Shown here piece by piece: positions 1 to 8,322 of a stretch of DNA of 64,000 nt. The notes under the pieces are model-generated. The model had not been told where the DNA came from. It saw only the letters and a list, made by a program, of their open reading frames with translations, and made no database searches. The position numbers were made by a program, and so were the translations under genes. Source of the DNA: Natronincola ferrireducens (GTDB taxonomy: Bacteria > Bacillota > Clostridia > Peptostreptococcales > Natronincolaceae); NCBI RefSeq assembly GCF_900100845.1, contig NZ_FNFP01000004.1, forward strand, positions 1 to 64,000, read 5' to 3'. Position 1 is the first letter of the stretch. Each line of letters begins with the position of its first letter.

Positions 1-109
1 ATATACATATCTATGTCAAATTCCGTCATTCTTTTATAACTTCAATTTATTAAAAAAGTAATATTATCTCCTATTTCTTTATTCACCAATTTACACTAAG
101 AAACATTGA

Positions 110-157
110 CCCCCTTAACTTATTATGATAACATGTTATCATAATAAGTTAAGGGGG
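110..157. promoter_or_regulatory. Perfect 48-bp palindrome over promoter and RBS of the NAD-salvage-like operon
   Basis: Two 24-bp arms with no spacer, centred on ACATGT (131-136), are exactly complementary from C110 to G157. A candidate -35 TTGACC (106-111) and a weak -10 TAACAT (129-134), 17 bp apart, lie in or against it. The G run 153-158 that ends it is also the Shine-Dalgarno of the gene at 166. Seen: the symmetry. Inferred: an operator for a dimeric repressor or, if transcribed whole, a hairpin hiding the RBS. The regulator is not identified. Confidence 0.7.
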
Positions 158-165
158 GTGATACT

Positions 166-1158
166 ATGCTAGATAGAATAGCTGGAGTTTTGTATGGAAT
201 GGCTATAGGTGATGCAATGGGAATGCCACCAGAACTATGGAGTAGAAAAAAAACAATAGAGGTTTTCGGTGAGATAAGGGACTTTTTAGATGGACATAAA
301 ATGAATAGCATCTCGTGTAATTATAAAGCAGGGCAATTTACCGATGATACAGCACAGGCCTTAGTTTTATTAGACTCATTGGAGAGTACAAACTTTGAAC
401 CCAATTATCAAGATGTTTCCCATAAACTTCTAGAATGGGCTGAACAGGAGGACGCTTTTAAACTTAATATTTTAGGGCCTACCTCTAAAGAGGCATTAAG
501 ACTTATTAAAAATGGAGAGTCTAGTCAAAACATATCAGATGTTGCTCTATCCAATGGTGCTGCAATGCGAATAGCTCCTATTGGATGCTTATTTACACCT
601 GAGCAATCTAAATTACTCTGCAAATATGTATATGAACTTTCCAAAAGCACTCATTCAAGTGATATTACTATTGCAAGTGCCTGTATTATTGCTATGGCAA
701 TTGCTTCTGCTGTTACATATGGAGATCCAGAAAAGATGGTACATGATGCTCTTTTGGTGGAAGAATATAGCTTGTCATTAGGAGCTGAGACTTGTAGTCC
801 ATCTATAGGTTCAAGAATTAAATTAGGAATAGAATATGCACACCAATTTAAGCACGATGAAAAAAGCTTTATGACTAAGGTGTATGAGGTAATTGGAGCT
901 AGTGTTTTAGCTTCAGAATCTGTTCCAGCTGCAGTTTCTATTGCATATTATGCCAAAGATGTAAAAAAGGCTTCTACCATGTGTGCTAATTTAGGTGGTG
1001 ATACAGATACTATTGGGGCAATGGCTTCAGCAATATGCGGAGGATTAACAGGAGCAAAAGCAATACCTGCAGAATATATAGAAGTGATAGAACAAGCAAA
1101 TACAGCTGATTTAAGACATTATATTCATCTATTAAATGCAAGGAGGGGTCAAGTATGA
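166..1158 (+). CDS. ADP-ribosylglycohydrolase family protein
   Basis: A 330-aa cytoplasmic protein of the DraG/ADP-ribosylglycohydrolase family, which hydrolyses ADP-ribose from proteins or small molecules using two Mg2+ ions. The N-terminal GMAIGDAMGMP (11-21), the metal-binding T59-D60-D61 in FTDDTAQ, and the C-terminal GGDTDTIGA (277-285, D279/D281/T282) are all intact, and the length is normal. ATG 166 follows the GGGGGG Shine-Dalgarno at 153-158. Its stop overlaps the start of the next gene (ATGA), so translation is probably coupled to the PfkB kinase and PnuC transporter. In this company it may release ADP-ribose or act on nucleotide-sugar derivatives feeding NAD turnover; that is inference. 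The substrate cannot be read from sequence. Confidence 0.92.
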   Translation: MLDRIAGVLYGMAIGDAMGMPPELWSRKKTIEVFGEIRDFLDGHKMNSISCNYKAGQFTDDTAQALVLLDSLESTNFEPNYQDVSHKLLEWAEQEDAFKLNILGPTSKEALRLIKNGESSQNISDVALSNGAAMRIAPIGCLFTPEQSKLLCKYVYELSKSTHSSDITIASACIIAMAIASAVTYGDPEKMVHDALLVEEYSLSLGAETCSPSIGSRIKLGIEYAHQFKHDEKSFMTKVYEVIGASVLASESVPAAVSIAYYAKDVKKASTMCANLGGDTDTIGAMASAICGGLTGAKAIPAEYIEVIEQANTADLRHYIHLLNARRGQV

Positions 1159-2078
1159 TAAAAAAGAATCTTATTATCGGAGCAACAATTCTAGATATTA
1201 TCATGGAAATTCCAAGACTCCCTAAGTCAGGAGAAGATGTATATGCTAAAAACCAAATTATGAGCATAGGAGGATGTGCTTATAATGTAGCAAATATCCA
1301 TAAAAATTTTAATGCACCTTACACATTATTTGCTCCCATTGGAAGAGGTATTTATGGGTCCTTTATTGAATCAAAGCTTATTGAGATGGGTCATGAAATT
1401 CTTATTAAATCAAATAAAAAGGATAATGGATATTGTCTTAGTTTTGTGGAAGATAATGGTGAGAGGACCTTTTTAACATATCCAGGAATTGAGTGTGAAT
1501 ATTCATCAGAATGGTTTGATCAGATTAATCCATTAGATTATAAAGGAGTTTATATTTCAGGGTATGAGATAGAAGGAGAAGGTGGACAAGCTATTATCGA
1601 TTTTCTTGAAAGAAATACTCACCTTTCTATTTATTTTGGACCTGGACCAAGGATTACATATATTGAAGATTGGAAGTTAGAAAAGATTTTTTCCTTAAAC
1701 CCCATTATTCATCTTAATGAAGCAGAAATTAAAGAATATAAAAAAGAACCTTCTATAGAACAGGCCATTGTCAGAATTGAAGAAAAAACAAAGTCTCCTG
1801 TAGTTGTTACCTTAGGAGGAGCTGGAGCCTGTTTATATGAAAACAAAAGATTTATAACCATTCCTGCAATTTCTACAAAGGTAGTAGATACCATAGGAGC
1901 TGGCGATAGTCATATTGCTACAATAATGGCGATGCAAACCTTTGGAATGAGTCTTCAAAAGTCTTGTGCATTGGCAAATCAAATTGCAGCAAAAGTCGTA
2001 TCTACAAAAGGCCCTACGCTTAACAAAAACCTATTTAGGGAAGGAGAATTTATTTATGACAATTGCAATGAAAATTAA
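1155..2078 (+). CDS. PfkB/ribokinase-family sugar or nucleoside kinase
   Basis: A 307-aa kinase of the PfkB family, which phosphorylates hydroxymethyl groups of sugars or nucleosides with ATP. An N-terminal GG motif (SIGGCAYNVAN, about 37-47) and the C-terminal PfkB signature DTIGAGDSH (245-253, with D251 the expected catalytic base) are visible. The start overlaps the preceding stop by 4 bases and the 3' end overlaps pnuC by 23 bases, so the three genes form one tight operon. With a PnuC transporter next door, a ribonucleoside such as nicotinamide riboside, or ribose released by the hydrolase, is a reasonable substrate. This is inferred from context only; classical NR kinases (NrnK/NadR) are unrelated in fold. 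Confidence 0.9.
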   Translation: MIKKNLIIGATILDIIMEIPRLPKSGEDVYAKNQIMSIGGCAYNVANIHKNFNAPYTLFAPIGRGIYGSFIESKLIEMGHEILIKSNKKDNGYCLSFVEDNGERTFLTYPGIECEYSSEWFDQINPLDYKGVYISGYEIEGEGGQAIIDFLERNTHLSIYFGPGPRITYIEDWKLEKIFSLNPIIHLNEAEIKEYKKEPSIEQAIVRIEEKTKSPVVVTLGGAGACLYENKRFITIPAISTKVVDTIGAGDSHIATIMAMQTFGMSLQKSCALANQIAAKVVSTKGPTLNKNLFREGEFIYDNCNEN

Positions 2079-2751
2079 GAATTATTTTGAAGATTGGAGT
2101 AAATTTGAAATTTCTTGGTTAGTTATTTCTACAGTTGTTATGATTGGGTTAAGTGTTGCTTGGGGAGATAACTTGATGGCTCTTATAAGCGGGATCACAG
2201 GGGTAATTGGGGTAGTACTTTGTGCAAAAGGTAAAATTAGCACATATTTTTTTGCTACAATTAATGTTACCCTATATGCATATATTTGTTGGGGAAATAA
2301 CTTATATGGAGAAGTGATGTTAAATTCACTGTACTTTTTACCTATGAATGTTGTGGGATTTCTTTTATGGAGAAAAAATAAAGGGGATTCTGGAGATATA
2401 ATTTGCAGAAAGCTTACTCCAAAGCAAATTGGTATGATGATATCAGGTTTAACCATAGCTGTTTTTATATATTGGAAGTTTTTAGTATACCTGGGGGGAA
2501 ATCTTGCTTTAATCGATGCTATGACAACAATAGTTTCAGTAGTTGCTTTAATTCTACAGGTTACACGCTATGCAGAACAATGGTTGTTATGGATTGTAGT
2601 TAATATTACTTCCATAATTATGTGGATATTGTTACTAGGAAGTGATACTTCTGCTGTTACGATGGTTGTAATGTGGGGAGCATATCTCTTAAACTCTATC
2701 TATGGTTATTATAATTGGGTTAAATTAAGTAAAGAAGAAGCTATCGCTTAA
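2056..2751 (+). CDS. pnuC: PnuC-family nicotinamide riboside (vitamin) transporter
   Basis: A 231-aa membrane protein with about seven hydrophobic segments and the Trp/Tyr/Asn-rich PnuC features (ICWGNNLYGE, about 77-86, and LPMNVVGFLLW, about 95-105). PnuC proteins are facilitators that take up nicotinamide riboside, trapped inside by phosphorylation; relatives carry thiamine or riboflavin. An open frame extends upstream to 1966, but ATG 2056 has the ribosome site GGGAAGGAGAA (2038-2048) and gives a normal PnuC length, so I use it. Third gene of the operon, overlapping the kinase. Pairing with a kinase fits uptake by phosphorylation. Confidence 0.9.
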   Translation: MTIAMKIKNYFEDWSKFEISWLVISTVVMIGLSVAWGDNLMALISGITGVIGVVLCAKGKISTYFFATINVTLYAYICWGNNLYGEVMLNSLYFLPMNVVGFLLWRKNKGDSGDIICRKLTPKQIGMMISGLTIAVFIYWKFLVYLGGNLALIDAMTTIVSVVALILQVTRYAEQWLLWIVVNITSIIMWILLLGSDTSAVTMVVMWGAYLLNSIYGYYNWVKLSKEEAIA

Positions 2752-3019
2752 AGAAGTATCCAATGATAATAAATGTATTTAATTCTGAAAAATAGAAATA
2801 ATGATACTGCATAAATAATAAACCTGTACTCAGCAAGAGTTTAAGACAAATCATGCCTTAAACTCGGCTCTTTATCAATAATTGGGGTGGGATTCCTTTT
2901 GATCCCGCTCCTTTGTTGTATTAGGGCCTATTTTAATGTGATAATAGGGTTCTATTTAAGTTTGGGTACACTTAATAAACCTAGCTAAAATATAGGCTTT
3001 TACTGTTATTTAGTAAGTA
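2752..3019. other. Intergenic between pnuC and the insertion sequence, two hairpins
   Basis: No gene is visible. There are two inverted repeats: GAGTTTAAG (2837-2845) with CTTAAACTC (2857-2865), and a weaker GGGAT/ATCCC pair (2889-2893, 2902-2906). The first could terminate the pnuC operon, but neither has a clean T run, so the role is uncertain. Confidence 0.4.
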
Positions 3020-4483
3020 CCTAAGTTTTGTACAAATAACTAAGCTGTATTTAGAAAATCATGGAAACTTAATTGAACATACTTAGGTTGTAATGCTTCA
3101 ACAAATAGTTTTGCCAGCTCTGATAAGCTAGGCACAACAATCTCAACATGATCCTTTAATTCCATTACCTTAGCAGGAATTGAACCTAGTTTTTTTATCA
3201 GTGAATGAACCCCCATATCCTTGAGCTTAGATGTGCTAAAGGCTGTATTTTTCATCAAGCTAATCAGGTTATGACTGATAAACACTAACCATGAAAATCC
3301 ATAAATTCCATAGAATTTAGATGCTCTTAAATTCTTAATACCATATACTTCTTTACAGGTTCTAAAGAAGGCTTCTATGGTTTGTCGGTCATTGTAAAAG
3401 TGAAATAGTTGGATTGCACTCATTTCTTTAGCTCTGATGTTGGTGAGTAAATGAGAATATTTAGTTTGTCCATCGTTTCCAACGAATTCACAAACAATGA
3501 TTCTTAAACCTGTAGAGCTAGGAATTTCTGCAACATGCACTTGGATATTTATTTTTTGCCACTGATGTTTCTTCACTGATTTTGCAAGATTTTTGGATTG
3601 CTGAGTTGAAAACCCTTTTACTACAAATTTGGCTCCTGTAGCTTTAAGCATTTGGATATTTTCAAAGGAGCCATAGCCTGAATCAGCTCGAATAATCAAG
3701 CTATCCTCGGGTAAATGTTCCTTGAATTTAAAGGTAGTTGCTTTGAATAAATTTTCAAATCTACTGGTACAGGAGGTATTACCTGGATCAAGAAACATAG
3801 AAACTGTTTCGGCTGTATCCCCTACAAAAGCAGCAGATAGTTGATAACCCTTTTCACCTCTTTTTCTAGGAAAGTAGCCTTTTTCAGCTAATGCATAGGT
3901 TCTGCCAGAAGCTACAAGACCACTCATGTCAAAGTCTACAATGACAGGATCTTTACTTGATAGGGCTAGGGCATTTTCCATAAAGAAGTTGTGATGAATA
4001 AATTCCAATTGATCTATATTGGTCTCATCAAACCTACTCAAGAAACGATTAATTTGAGATTGGTCAGGGAATTTATCCATTCCTAGGAGCTTAGTAGCCA
4101 TTGTATCAGGAACTAGCTTTTCATTGATGTCACTAGTGTAGCTGCACCCCATTACAATGGAAGCAACTAGGGTTTGTAATCTGTTGAGATTTGTATAGTT
4201 GACACTTTTCATTTTCAAGTTAAAGGATTTAAAAGCATCGAAGAAATTAAGTTTATTAGCAAATTGAATTAAAGAAACAAGCCACGCAGAAGTATTTACC
4301 ACTTTATTCTCATCTAGTTTGAATGATATACTTTTCATAGGTGAGATACCGCCTTTCTTAGAGTTTTTTTGGGGATAAAAAATACTTCTATGGGCGGGTT
4401 ATTCTCACCTTTAGTTGTTTTTTGGTAATGTTGTCATGGTAAACTTAGGAAAATGCTATGGTTTTGTTTGTACAAAATCTAGG
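3020..4483 (-). mobile_element. IS1380-like insertion sequence, 1464 bp
   Basis: The ends are imperfect 18-bp inverted repeats: CCTAAGTTTTGTACAAAT at 3020-3037 and the reverse complement of GTTTGTACAAAATCTAGG at 4466-4483, matching at 15 of 18 positions. Both begin with CC, as is usual in IS1380-family elements. One transposase gene fills the interior on the minus strand. The bases outside the ends (AGTA on the left, TAAC on the right) are not a duplication, so the expected short target repeat is absent or has mutated. Confidence 0.8.
3040..4338 (-). CDS. DDE transposase, IS1380-like (IS4 superfamily)
   Basis: A 432-aa transposase that cuts and joins the element ends with a DDE metal site. 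The probable acidic residues are D135 or D137 in VDFDMSG, D219 in IIRADSGYG and E322 in NDRQTIEAFF. The C-terminal Y-N-D-R-Q-T-I-E...K pattern is the Y(2)R(3)E(6)K signature of the IS4 superfamily. The frame is full length with no internal stops. ATG 4338 lies 145 bases inside the right inverted repeat, and the stop (3040) is just inside the left one, so the element looks intact and possibly active. It separates the pnuC operon from asnS. Confidence 0.9.
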   Translation of the reverse strand: MKSISFKLDENKVVNTSAWLVSLIQFANKLNFFDAFKSFNLKMKSVNYTNLNRLQTLVASIVMGCSYTSDINEKLVPDTMATKLLGMDKFPDQSQINRFLSRFDETNIDQLEFIHHNFFMENALALSSKDPVIVDFDMSGLVASGRTYALAEKGYFPRKRGEKGYQLSAAFVGDTAETVSMFLDPGNTSCTSRFENLFKATTFKFKEHLPEDSLIIRADSGYGSFENIQMLKATGAKFVVKGFSTQQSKNLAKSVKKHQWQKINIQVHVAEIPSSTGLRIIVCEFVGNDGQTKYSHLLTNIRAKEMSAIQLFHFYNDRQTIEAFFRTCKEVYGIKNLRASKFYGIYGFSWLVFISHNLISLMKNTAFSTSKLKDMGVHSLIKKLGSIPAKVMELKDHVEIVVPSLSELAKLFVEALQPKYVQLSFHDFLNTA

Positions 4484-4570
4484 TAACTAGATAATAAAAT
4501 TAAACGTACATAGGTTTTAAACATCAAAGTGTATATAATCGAATTTTGGGCATAATACATTCTAAATTCT

Positions 4571-4599
4571 TTGACATTTGATTTCTTTATGATTATAAT
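4571..4599 (+). promoter_or_regulatory. Sigma-A promoter of the asnS T-box transcript
   Basis: A perfect -35 TTGACA (4571-4576) and perfect -10 TATAAT (4594-4599) are separated by exactly 17 bases. Transcription would start near 4606, about 30 bases before T-box stem I. Confidence 0.85.
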
Positions 4600-4631
4600 A
4601 ATTGTAATACAAAATATAATATTAAAAAACC

Positions 4632-4898
4632 ATGAAGAGAAGAGTAAATATAGGAAGTAATTTTAGCGAGTCGGTGGTGGTGGAAGACCGATATGAAGCC
4701 TATATCGAAGAACATCTCTGAGTTTCTAACCGAAAGCCTATGCAAGTAGATTTAGACGGAACCACACCGTTACTTAGTGGACAGTATAACTTGTACTGAT
4801 ATGGAGCCGGTCATAATTATGACAATTAGGGTGGTACCGCGAAGCTATAGCCTTCGTCCCTTTATTTCTAGGGATGAGGGCTTATTTTATTTATTTTT
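4632..4898 (+). promoter_or_regulatory. T-box riboswitch leader, Asn specifier (AAC)
   Basis: The conserved T-box AGGGTGGTACCGCG lies at 4828-4841, followed by a terminator hairpin (GCCTTCGTCCC 4850-4860 against GGGATGAGGGC 4871-4881) and a T-rich run. Stem I pairs AGAGA (about 4636-4640) with TCTCT (4715-4719) and ATATAGG with CCTATAT. The specifier loop strand before TCTCT ends in AAC-A, giving the Asn codon AAC at 4711-4713. Uncharged tRNA-Asn should stabilise the antiterminator and let asnS be transcribed. Confidence 0.93.
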
Positions 4899-4922
4899 AA
4901 AACTATATGAGGAGGAAAATTT

Positions 4923-6314
4923 ATGAAATCTGTACTGATTAAGGATATTTATCGAAACACAGAAAAATATGAAGGTCAAACAGTAATAATTGAAGGTTGG
5001 ATTAGAACATTAAGAGCATCAAAGGCATTTGGGTTTATTGAAGTAAATGACGGTAGCTTTTTTAAGAATATTCAAGTTGTATTTGAGGAGGGTCTAGAAA
5101 ACTTTGCTGAAATATCAAAGCTTTCTATTAGCACATCTATTAGAGTAGAAGGGAAGCTAGAGCTAACACCTGGGGCTAAACAACCCTTTGAAATTAAAGC
5201 AATAAGCATTGATGTAGAAGGTAGTTCCAATAGCGAATATCCGTTACAAAAGAAAAGACATTCCTTTGAATTTTTAAGAGAAATTGCTCATTTAAGACCT
5301 AGAAGCAATACTTTTTCAGCGGTATTTAGAGTACGCTCTTTAGCTGCTTTTGCAATTCATAAGTTCTTTCAAGAAAGAGGATTTGTTTACACCCACACTC
5401 CAATTATTACGGGAAGTGATGCAGAGGGAGCAGGAGAAATGTTTAGAATTACAACATTAGATCCTAAAAATCCTAAAGTAGATGAGCAGGGAGAAGTTGA
5501 TTTTACAAAGGACTTCTTTGGTAAAGAAACAAGCTTGACAGTTAGTGGACAGCTGCAAGGAGAAGCATACGCATTGGCTTTTAGAAATATATATACTTTT
5601 GGACCAACATTTAGAGCTGAAAACTCCCACACCGCTAGGCATGCTTCTGAATTTTGGATGATTGAGCCTGAAATAGCCTTTGCAGATTTAGAGGATAATA
5701 TGGAATTAGCAGAGGAAATGTTAAAGTATATTATTAATTACGTAATAGAAAATGCACCAGAAGAGATGGAGTTTTTTAATAACTTTGTAGATAAAGGTTT
5801 GTTGGATCGTCTAAACAATGTTGTAAATGCAGAATTTGCCAGAGTCACTTATACAGAAGCAATAGAGCTTCTTAAAAAATCTGGACAAACCTTTGAGTAT
5901 CCTTTAGAGTGGGGCTGTGATTTACAAACAGAGCATGAGAGATATTTAACAGAAAAAATATTTAAAAAACCTGTATTTGTAACGGATTATCCAAAGGATA
6001 TTAAGGCCTTTTATATGAAGTTAAATGAAGATGGCAAAACGGTTGCAGCTATGGATTTACTAGTACCAGGGGTTGGAGAAATTATTGGTGGAAGCCAAAG
6101 GGAAGATAAGCTTGAATTACTAGAACAGAGAATGGATGATATGGGACTTAATAAAGAAGATTACTGGTGGTATTTAGAGCTTAGAAAATATGGCAGTACA
6201 AGACATGCTGGATATGGTTTAGGTTTTGAAAGGGCTATTATGTATTTAACAGGGGTATCTAACATTAGAGATGTTATTTCTTTCCCAAGAACCCCTAAAT
6301 CAGCGGAGTTTTAA
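4923..6314 (+). CDS. asnS: Asparaginyl-tRNA synthetase
   Basis: A 463-aa class IIb synthetase that charges tRNA-Asn. The N-terminal OB-fold anticodon domain spans about 1-115 ([20 protein letters not shown]). The catalytic domain carries class II motif 2 in the [21 protein letters not shown] region (about 230-250, partly quoted) and motif 3 as [13 protein letters not shown] (about 431-443). Presence of the TARHASEFW sequence favours AsnRS over AspRS, which agrees with the AAC specifier of its leader. ATG 4923 follows GAGGAGGA (4909-4916). A single-gene unit with its own promoter, T-box and downstream hairpin. Confidence 0.96.
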   Translation: MKSVLIKDIYRNTEKYEGQTVIIEGWIRTLRASKAFGFIEVNDGSFFKNIQVVFEEGLENFAEISKLSISTSIRVEGKLELTPGAKQPFEIKAISIDVEGSSNSEYPLQKKRHSFEFLREIAHLRPRSNTFSAVFRVRSLAAFAIHKFFQERGFVYTHTPIITGSDAEGAGEMFRITTLDPKNPKVDEQGEVDFTKDFFGKETSLTVSGQLQGEAYALAFRNIYTFGPTFRAENSHTARHASEFWMIEPEIAFADLEDNMELAEEMLKYIINYVIENAPEEMEFFNNFVDKGLLDRLNNVVNAEFARVTYTEAIELLKKSGQTFEYPLEWGCDLQTEHERYLTEKIFKKPVFVTDYPKDIKAFYMKLNEDGKTVAAMDLLVPGVGEIIGGSQREDKLELLEQRMDDMGLNKEDYWWYLELRKYGSTRHAGYGLGFERAIMYLTGVSNIRDVISFPRTPKSAEF

Positions 6315-6338
6315 TTTCAATTTAGAAGACTATAAAAT

Positions 6339-6370
6339 AATTAGGTCATTGATTACTCAATGACCTAATT
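6339..6370 (+). terminator. Hairpin after asnS
   Basis: AATTAGGTCATTG (6339-6351) and CAATGACCTAATT (6358-6370) form a perfect 13-bp stem with a 6-base loop. The T tract after it is poor, so termination strength is uncertain. Confidence 0.6.
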
Positions 6371-6826
6371 TACTATACAAGGAAAACCTCCTATTGCAAA
6401 ATAAAGTTAGGTCTGACCAACCAACATTAAATCACAAAGGAGGTATCTTCAATAGATAGGAATAATTTAGCAATACCAAGTGGAATTGTAAATATCCCAT
6501 AGTGTTTCCTCCAAAATATAGAAGGTAAATTGTTTGTGGAAAGGCTATGTTAAAGATAGATGTTGATAGTGTATAAATAAAACTATGACAAGATATTGAG
6601 GGATTGTCACTCTGGGCATAGCCAAGAGTCTAAGAGTCTTAGGTCCTTCGGCTCCCTTAGGATGACAGAATTCAAAAATTCATAGAAGGTGAAAATCAAC
6701 AACAGCGTTTAACAGAGCTATGGAAAAAATAAAAGAAGATATGGCAACAATTATTAGAAAGTTATGTAAGTTTAAGGGGGAAGTATTTTAAAATAATCTT
6801 CAGGAGCATTGATAGAGGAGGATAAA
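6371..6826. other. Gene-free stretch with a dispersed-repeat-like palindrome
   Basis: No open frame of useful length is found. Positions 6605-6666 hold an imperfect inverted repeat: TGTCACTCTGGGCATAGCC on the left mirrors the right end CTTAGGATGACA. Such TGTCATYCT-ended elements recur in clostridial genomes as non-coding dispersed repeats (recollection, not checked). The flanks (about 6440-6560 and 6690-6790) look like decayed coding sequence with several stops in each frame; I cannot name a parent gene. Confidence 0.45.
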
Positions 6827-7981
6827 ATGAAAAGAGAAAAGGTATCTTTAATAGAGTGTAGAGAATATGATTATAAATTTGTTAAGAAATCGATTGTAGA
6901 AAGCTTTAACAATTTAGGGGGAATAGAAAAATACATAAATAAGGGGGATAAAGTGCTTTTAAAGCTGAATCTTTTAATGAAAAAGAAACCAGAGGAGGCT
7001 GCAACAACCCACCCTATATTTACCAAGGCTTTAGCTGAGGTGTTGATAGAATATGGAGCAGAGGTAATAATAGGAGATAGTCCTGGAGGACCCTTTAATG
7101 AAAGAATGTTAAAGGGGGTCTATAGAGTGTGTGGAATTGATGAAATCGCCATGGAGACAGGGGCTGTTCTTAACTTTAATACAAATAGCATGGAGGTTGC
7201 CAATCCTCAGGGTAAATACCTTAAGCAGTTAACTATAGTGGAAATCCTTAAAGAAGTAGATAAGGTTATTTCTGTTTCTAAATTAAAAACCCATGGATTT
7301 GCAGTATTTACTGGAGCTGTAAAAAATATGTTTGGAATAGTCCCAGGGCTTATCAAAGCTGAGTATCATTTAACTATGCCTGAGATAGAAGAGTTCTCTG
7401 ATGTTCTTGTTGATATTTGCTTATGTGGTAAGCCTACGTTGTCCTTTATGGACGGAATAGTTGGTATGGAGGGCCATGGACCATCTGCTGGAGAACCAAG
7501 GGAAATTGGAGCAATTTTGGCATCTCCAAGCCCCTATCATTTAGATGTTGTGGCAGCATCCATTATAAACCTAAAACCCATAGAGGTCCCCACCATTAAA
7601 CGTTCCATAGAAAGAAATCTATGCACAGGAACCCTTGAGGATATTGAGATAATTGGAAAAGATATAAATAAATTTGTTATAGAGGATTTTATAATACCCA
7701 AAACTAGAACACTAAAGCTTACAACCGATGGTATGCCTAAATTTTTAAAAACCTTTATAGATAATATGAGCAGGCCAAAGCCTATATTTAGTTATGATAT
7801 ATGTATTGGTTGTAGAGACTGTGAGGAAGCCTGTCCTCCAAAAACAATAACAATGAAAAATAATAAACCAGTTGTTGATTTAGAAGGATGTATACGATGT
7901 TTTTGTTGTCAGGAGTTGTGTCCTCAAAAAGCTGTGGAAATCTATAGGCCTTGGTTGGTAAGAAAAATGATTAAGTTTTAA
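6827..7981 (+). CDS. DUF362 protein with C-terminal 2x[4Fe-4S] ferredoxin domain
   Basis: A 384-aa protein. The N-terminal about 300 residues match DUF362 (GDKVLLKLNLL, THPIFTKALAEVLIEYGAEV, GDSPGG), a family of unknown catalytic role common in anaerobes. The last about 60 residues hold two ferredoxin motifs, CIGCRDCEEACP and CIRCFCCQELCP, enough for two [4Fe-4S] clusters. It lacks a signal peptide, so it should be cytoplasmic and electron-carrying. An in-frame TTG at 6809 exists, but ATG 6827 has GAGGAGG at 6815-6821 and is preferred. It stands alone; its partner is not evident. Family assignment is firm, function unknown. Confidence 0.88.
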   Translation: MKREKVSLIECREYDYKFVKKSIVESFNNLGGIEKYINKGDKVLLKLNLLMKKKPEEAATTHPIFTKALAEVLIEYGAEVIIGDSPGGPFNERMLKGVYRVCGIDEIAMETGAVLNFNTNSMEVANPQGKYLKQLTIVEILKEVDKVISVSKLKTHGFAVFTGAVKNMFGIVPGLIKAEYHLTMPEIEEFSDVLVDICLCGKPTLSFMDGIVGMEGHGPSAGEPREIGAILASPSPYHLDVVAASIINLKPIEVPTIKRSIERNLCTGTLEDIEIIGKDINKFVIEDFIIPKTRTLKLTTDGMPKFLKTFIDNMSRPKPIFSYDICIGCRDCEEACPPKTITMKNNKPVVDLEGCIRCFCCQELCPQKAVEIYRPWLVRKMIKF

Positions 7982-8322
7982 AAGTGATAAATTTCTATTA
8001 AATCCAAAATACAAGAAGAATTAAAAACATATTGTCATCCCTTAAATCCTCCGCAAAAACGAAAATAAAGTCCCTTAAGTATGGTTTTAACAGTTAAACT
8101 ATTAGAAGAATTCATAAAAAAGCTAACCATAGATACTTAGGAAAGGTTGTTGTTTCATAAAGGGGCAATCACATGTATAATTGCAACAAATCTTTCATAA
8201 ATATTGACAAATTTCCCTATAAATATTGACAAATTTACAAAATATGTCATGATTAGAATATATAATAAAAATATCCTATATTATACATAAATTTAGGTTA
8301 TTATTGTAAGGAGGAGTATAAG
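7982..8322. other. Upstream region of the chemoreceptor with an 18-bp tandem repeat
   Basis: No gene is visible. Two exact copies of ATAAATATTGACAAATTT start 22 bases apart (8197-8214, 8219-8236), each carrying TTGACA. A TATAAT occurs at 8261-8266, but 29 bases after the second TTGACA, so no well-spaced promoter results. TTGTCATCCCT near 8033 resembles half of the repeat at 6605-6666. Confidence 0.45.

Noticed and set aside
6440-6560. Possible gene remnant after asnS
   Set aside because: Short frames are interrupted by TAG and other stops, not TGA alone, and no parent family was recognised, so it is listed only as intergenic.
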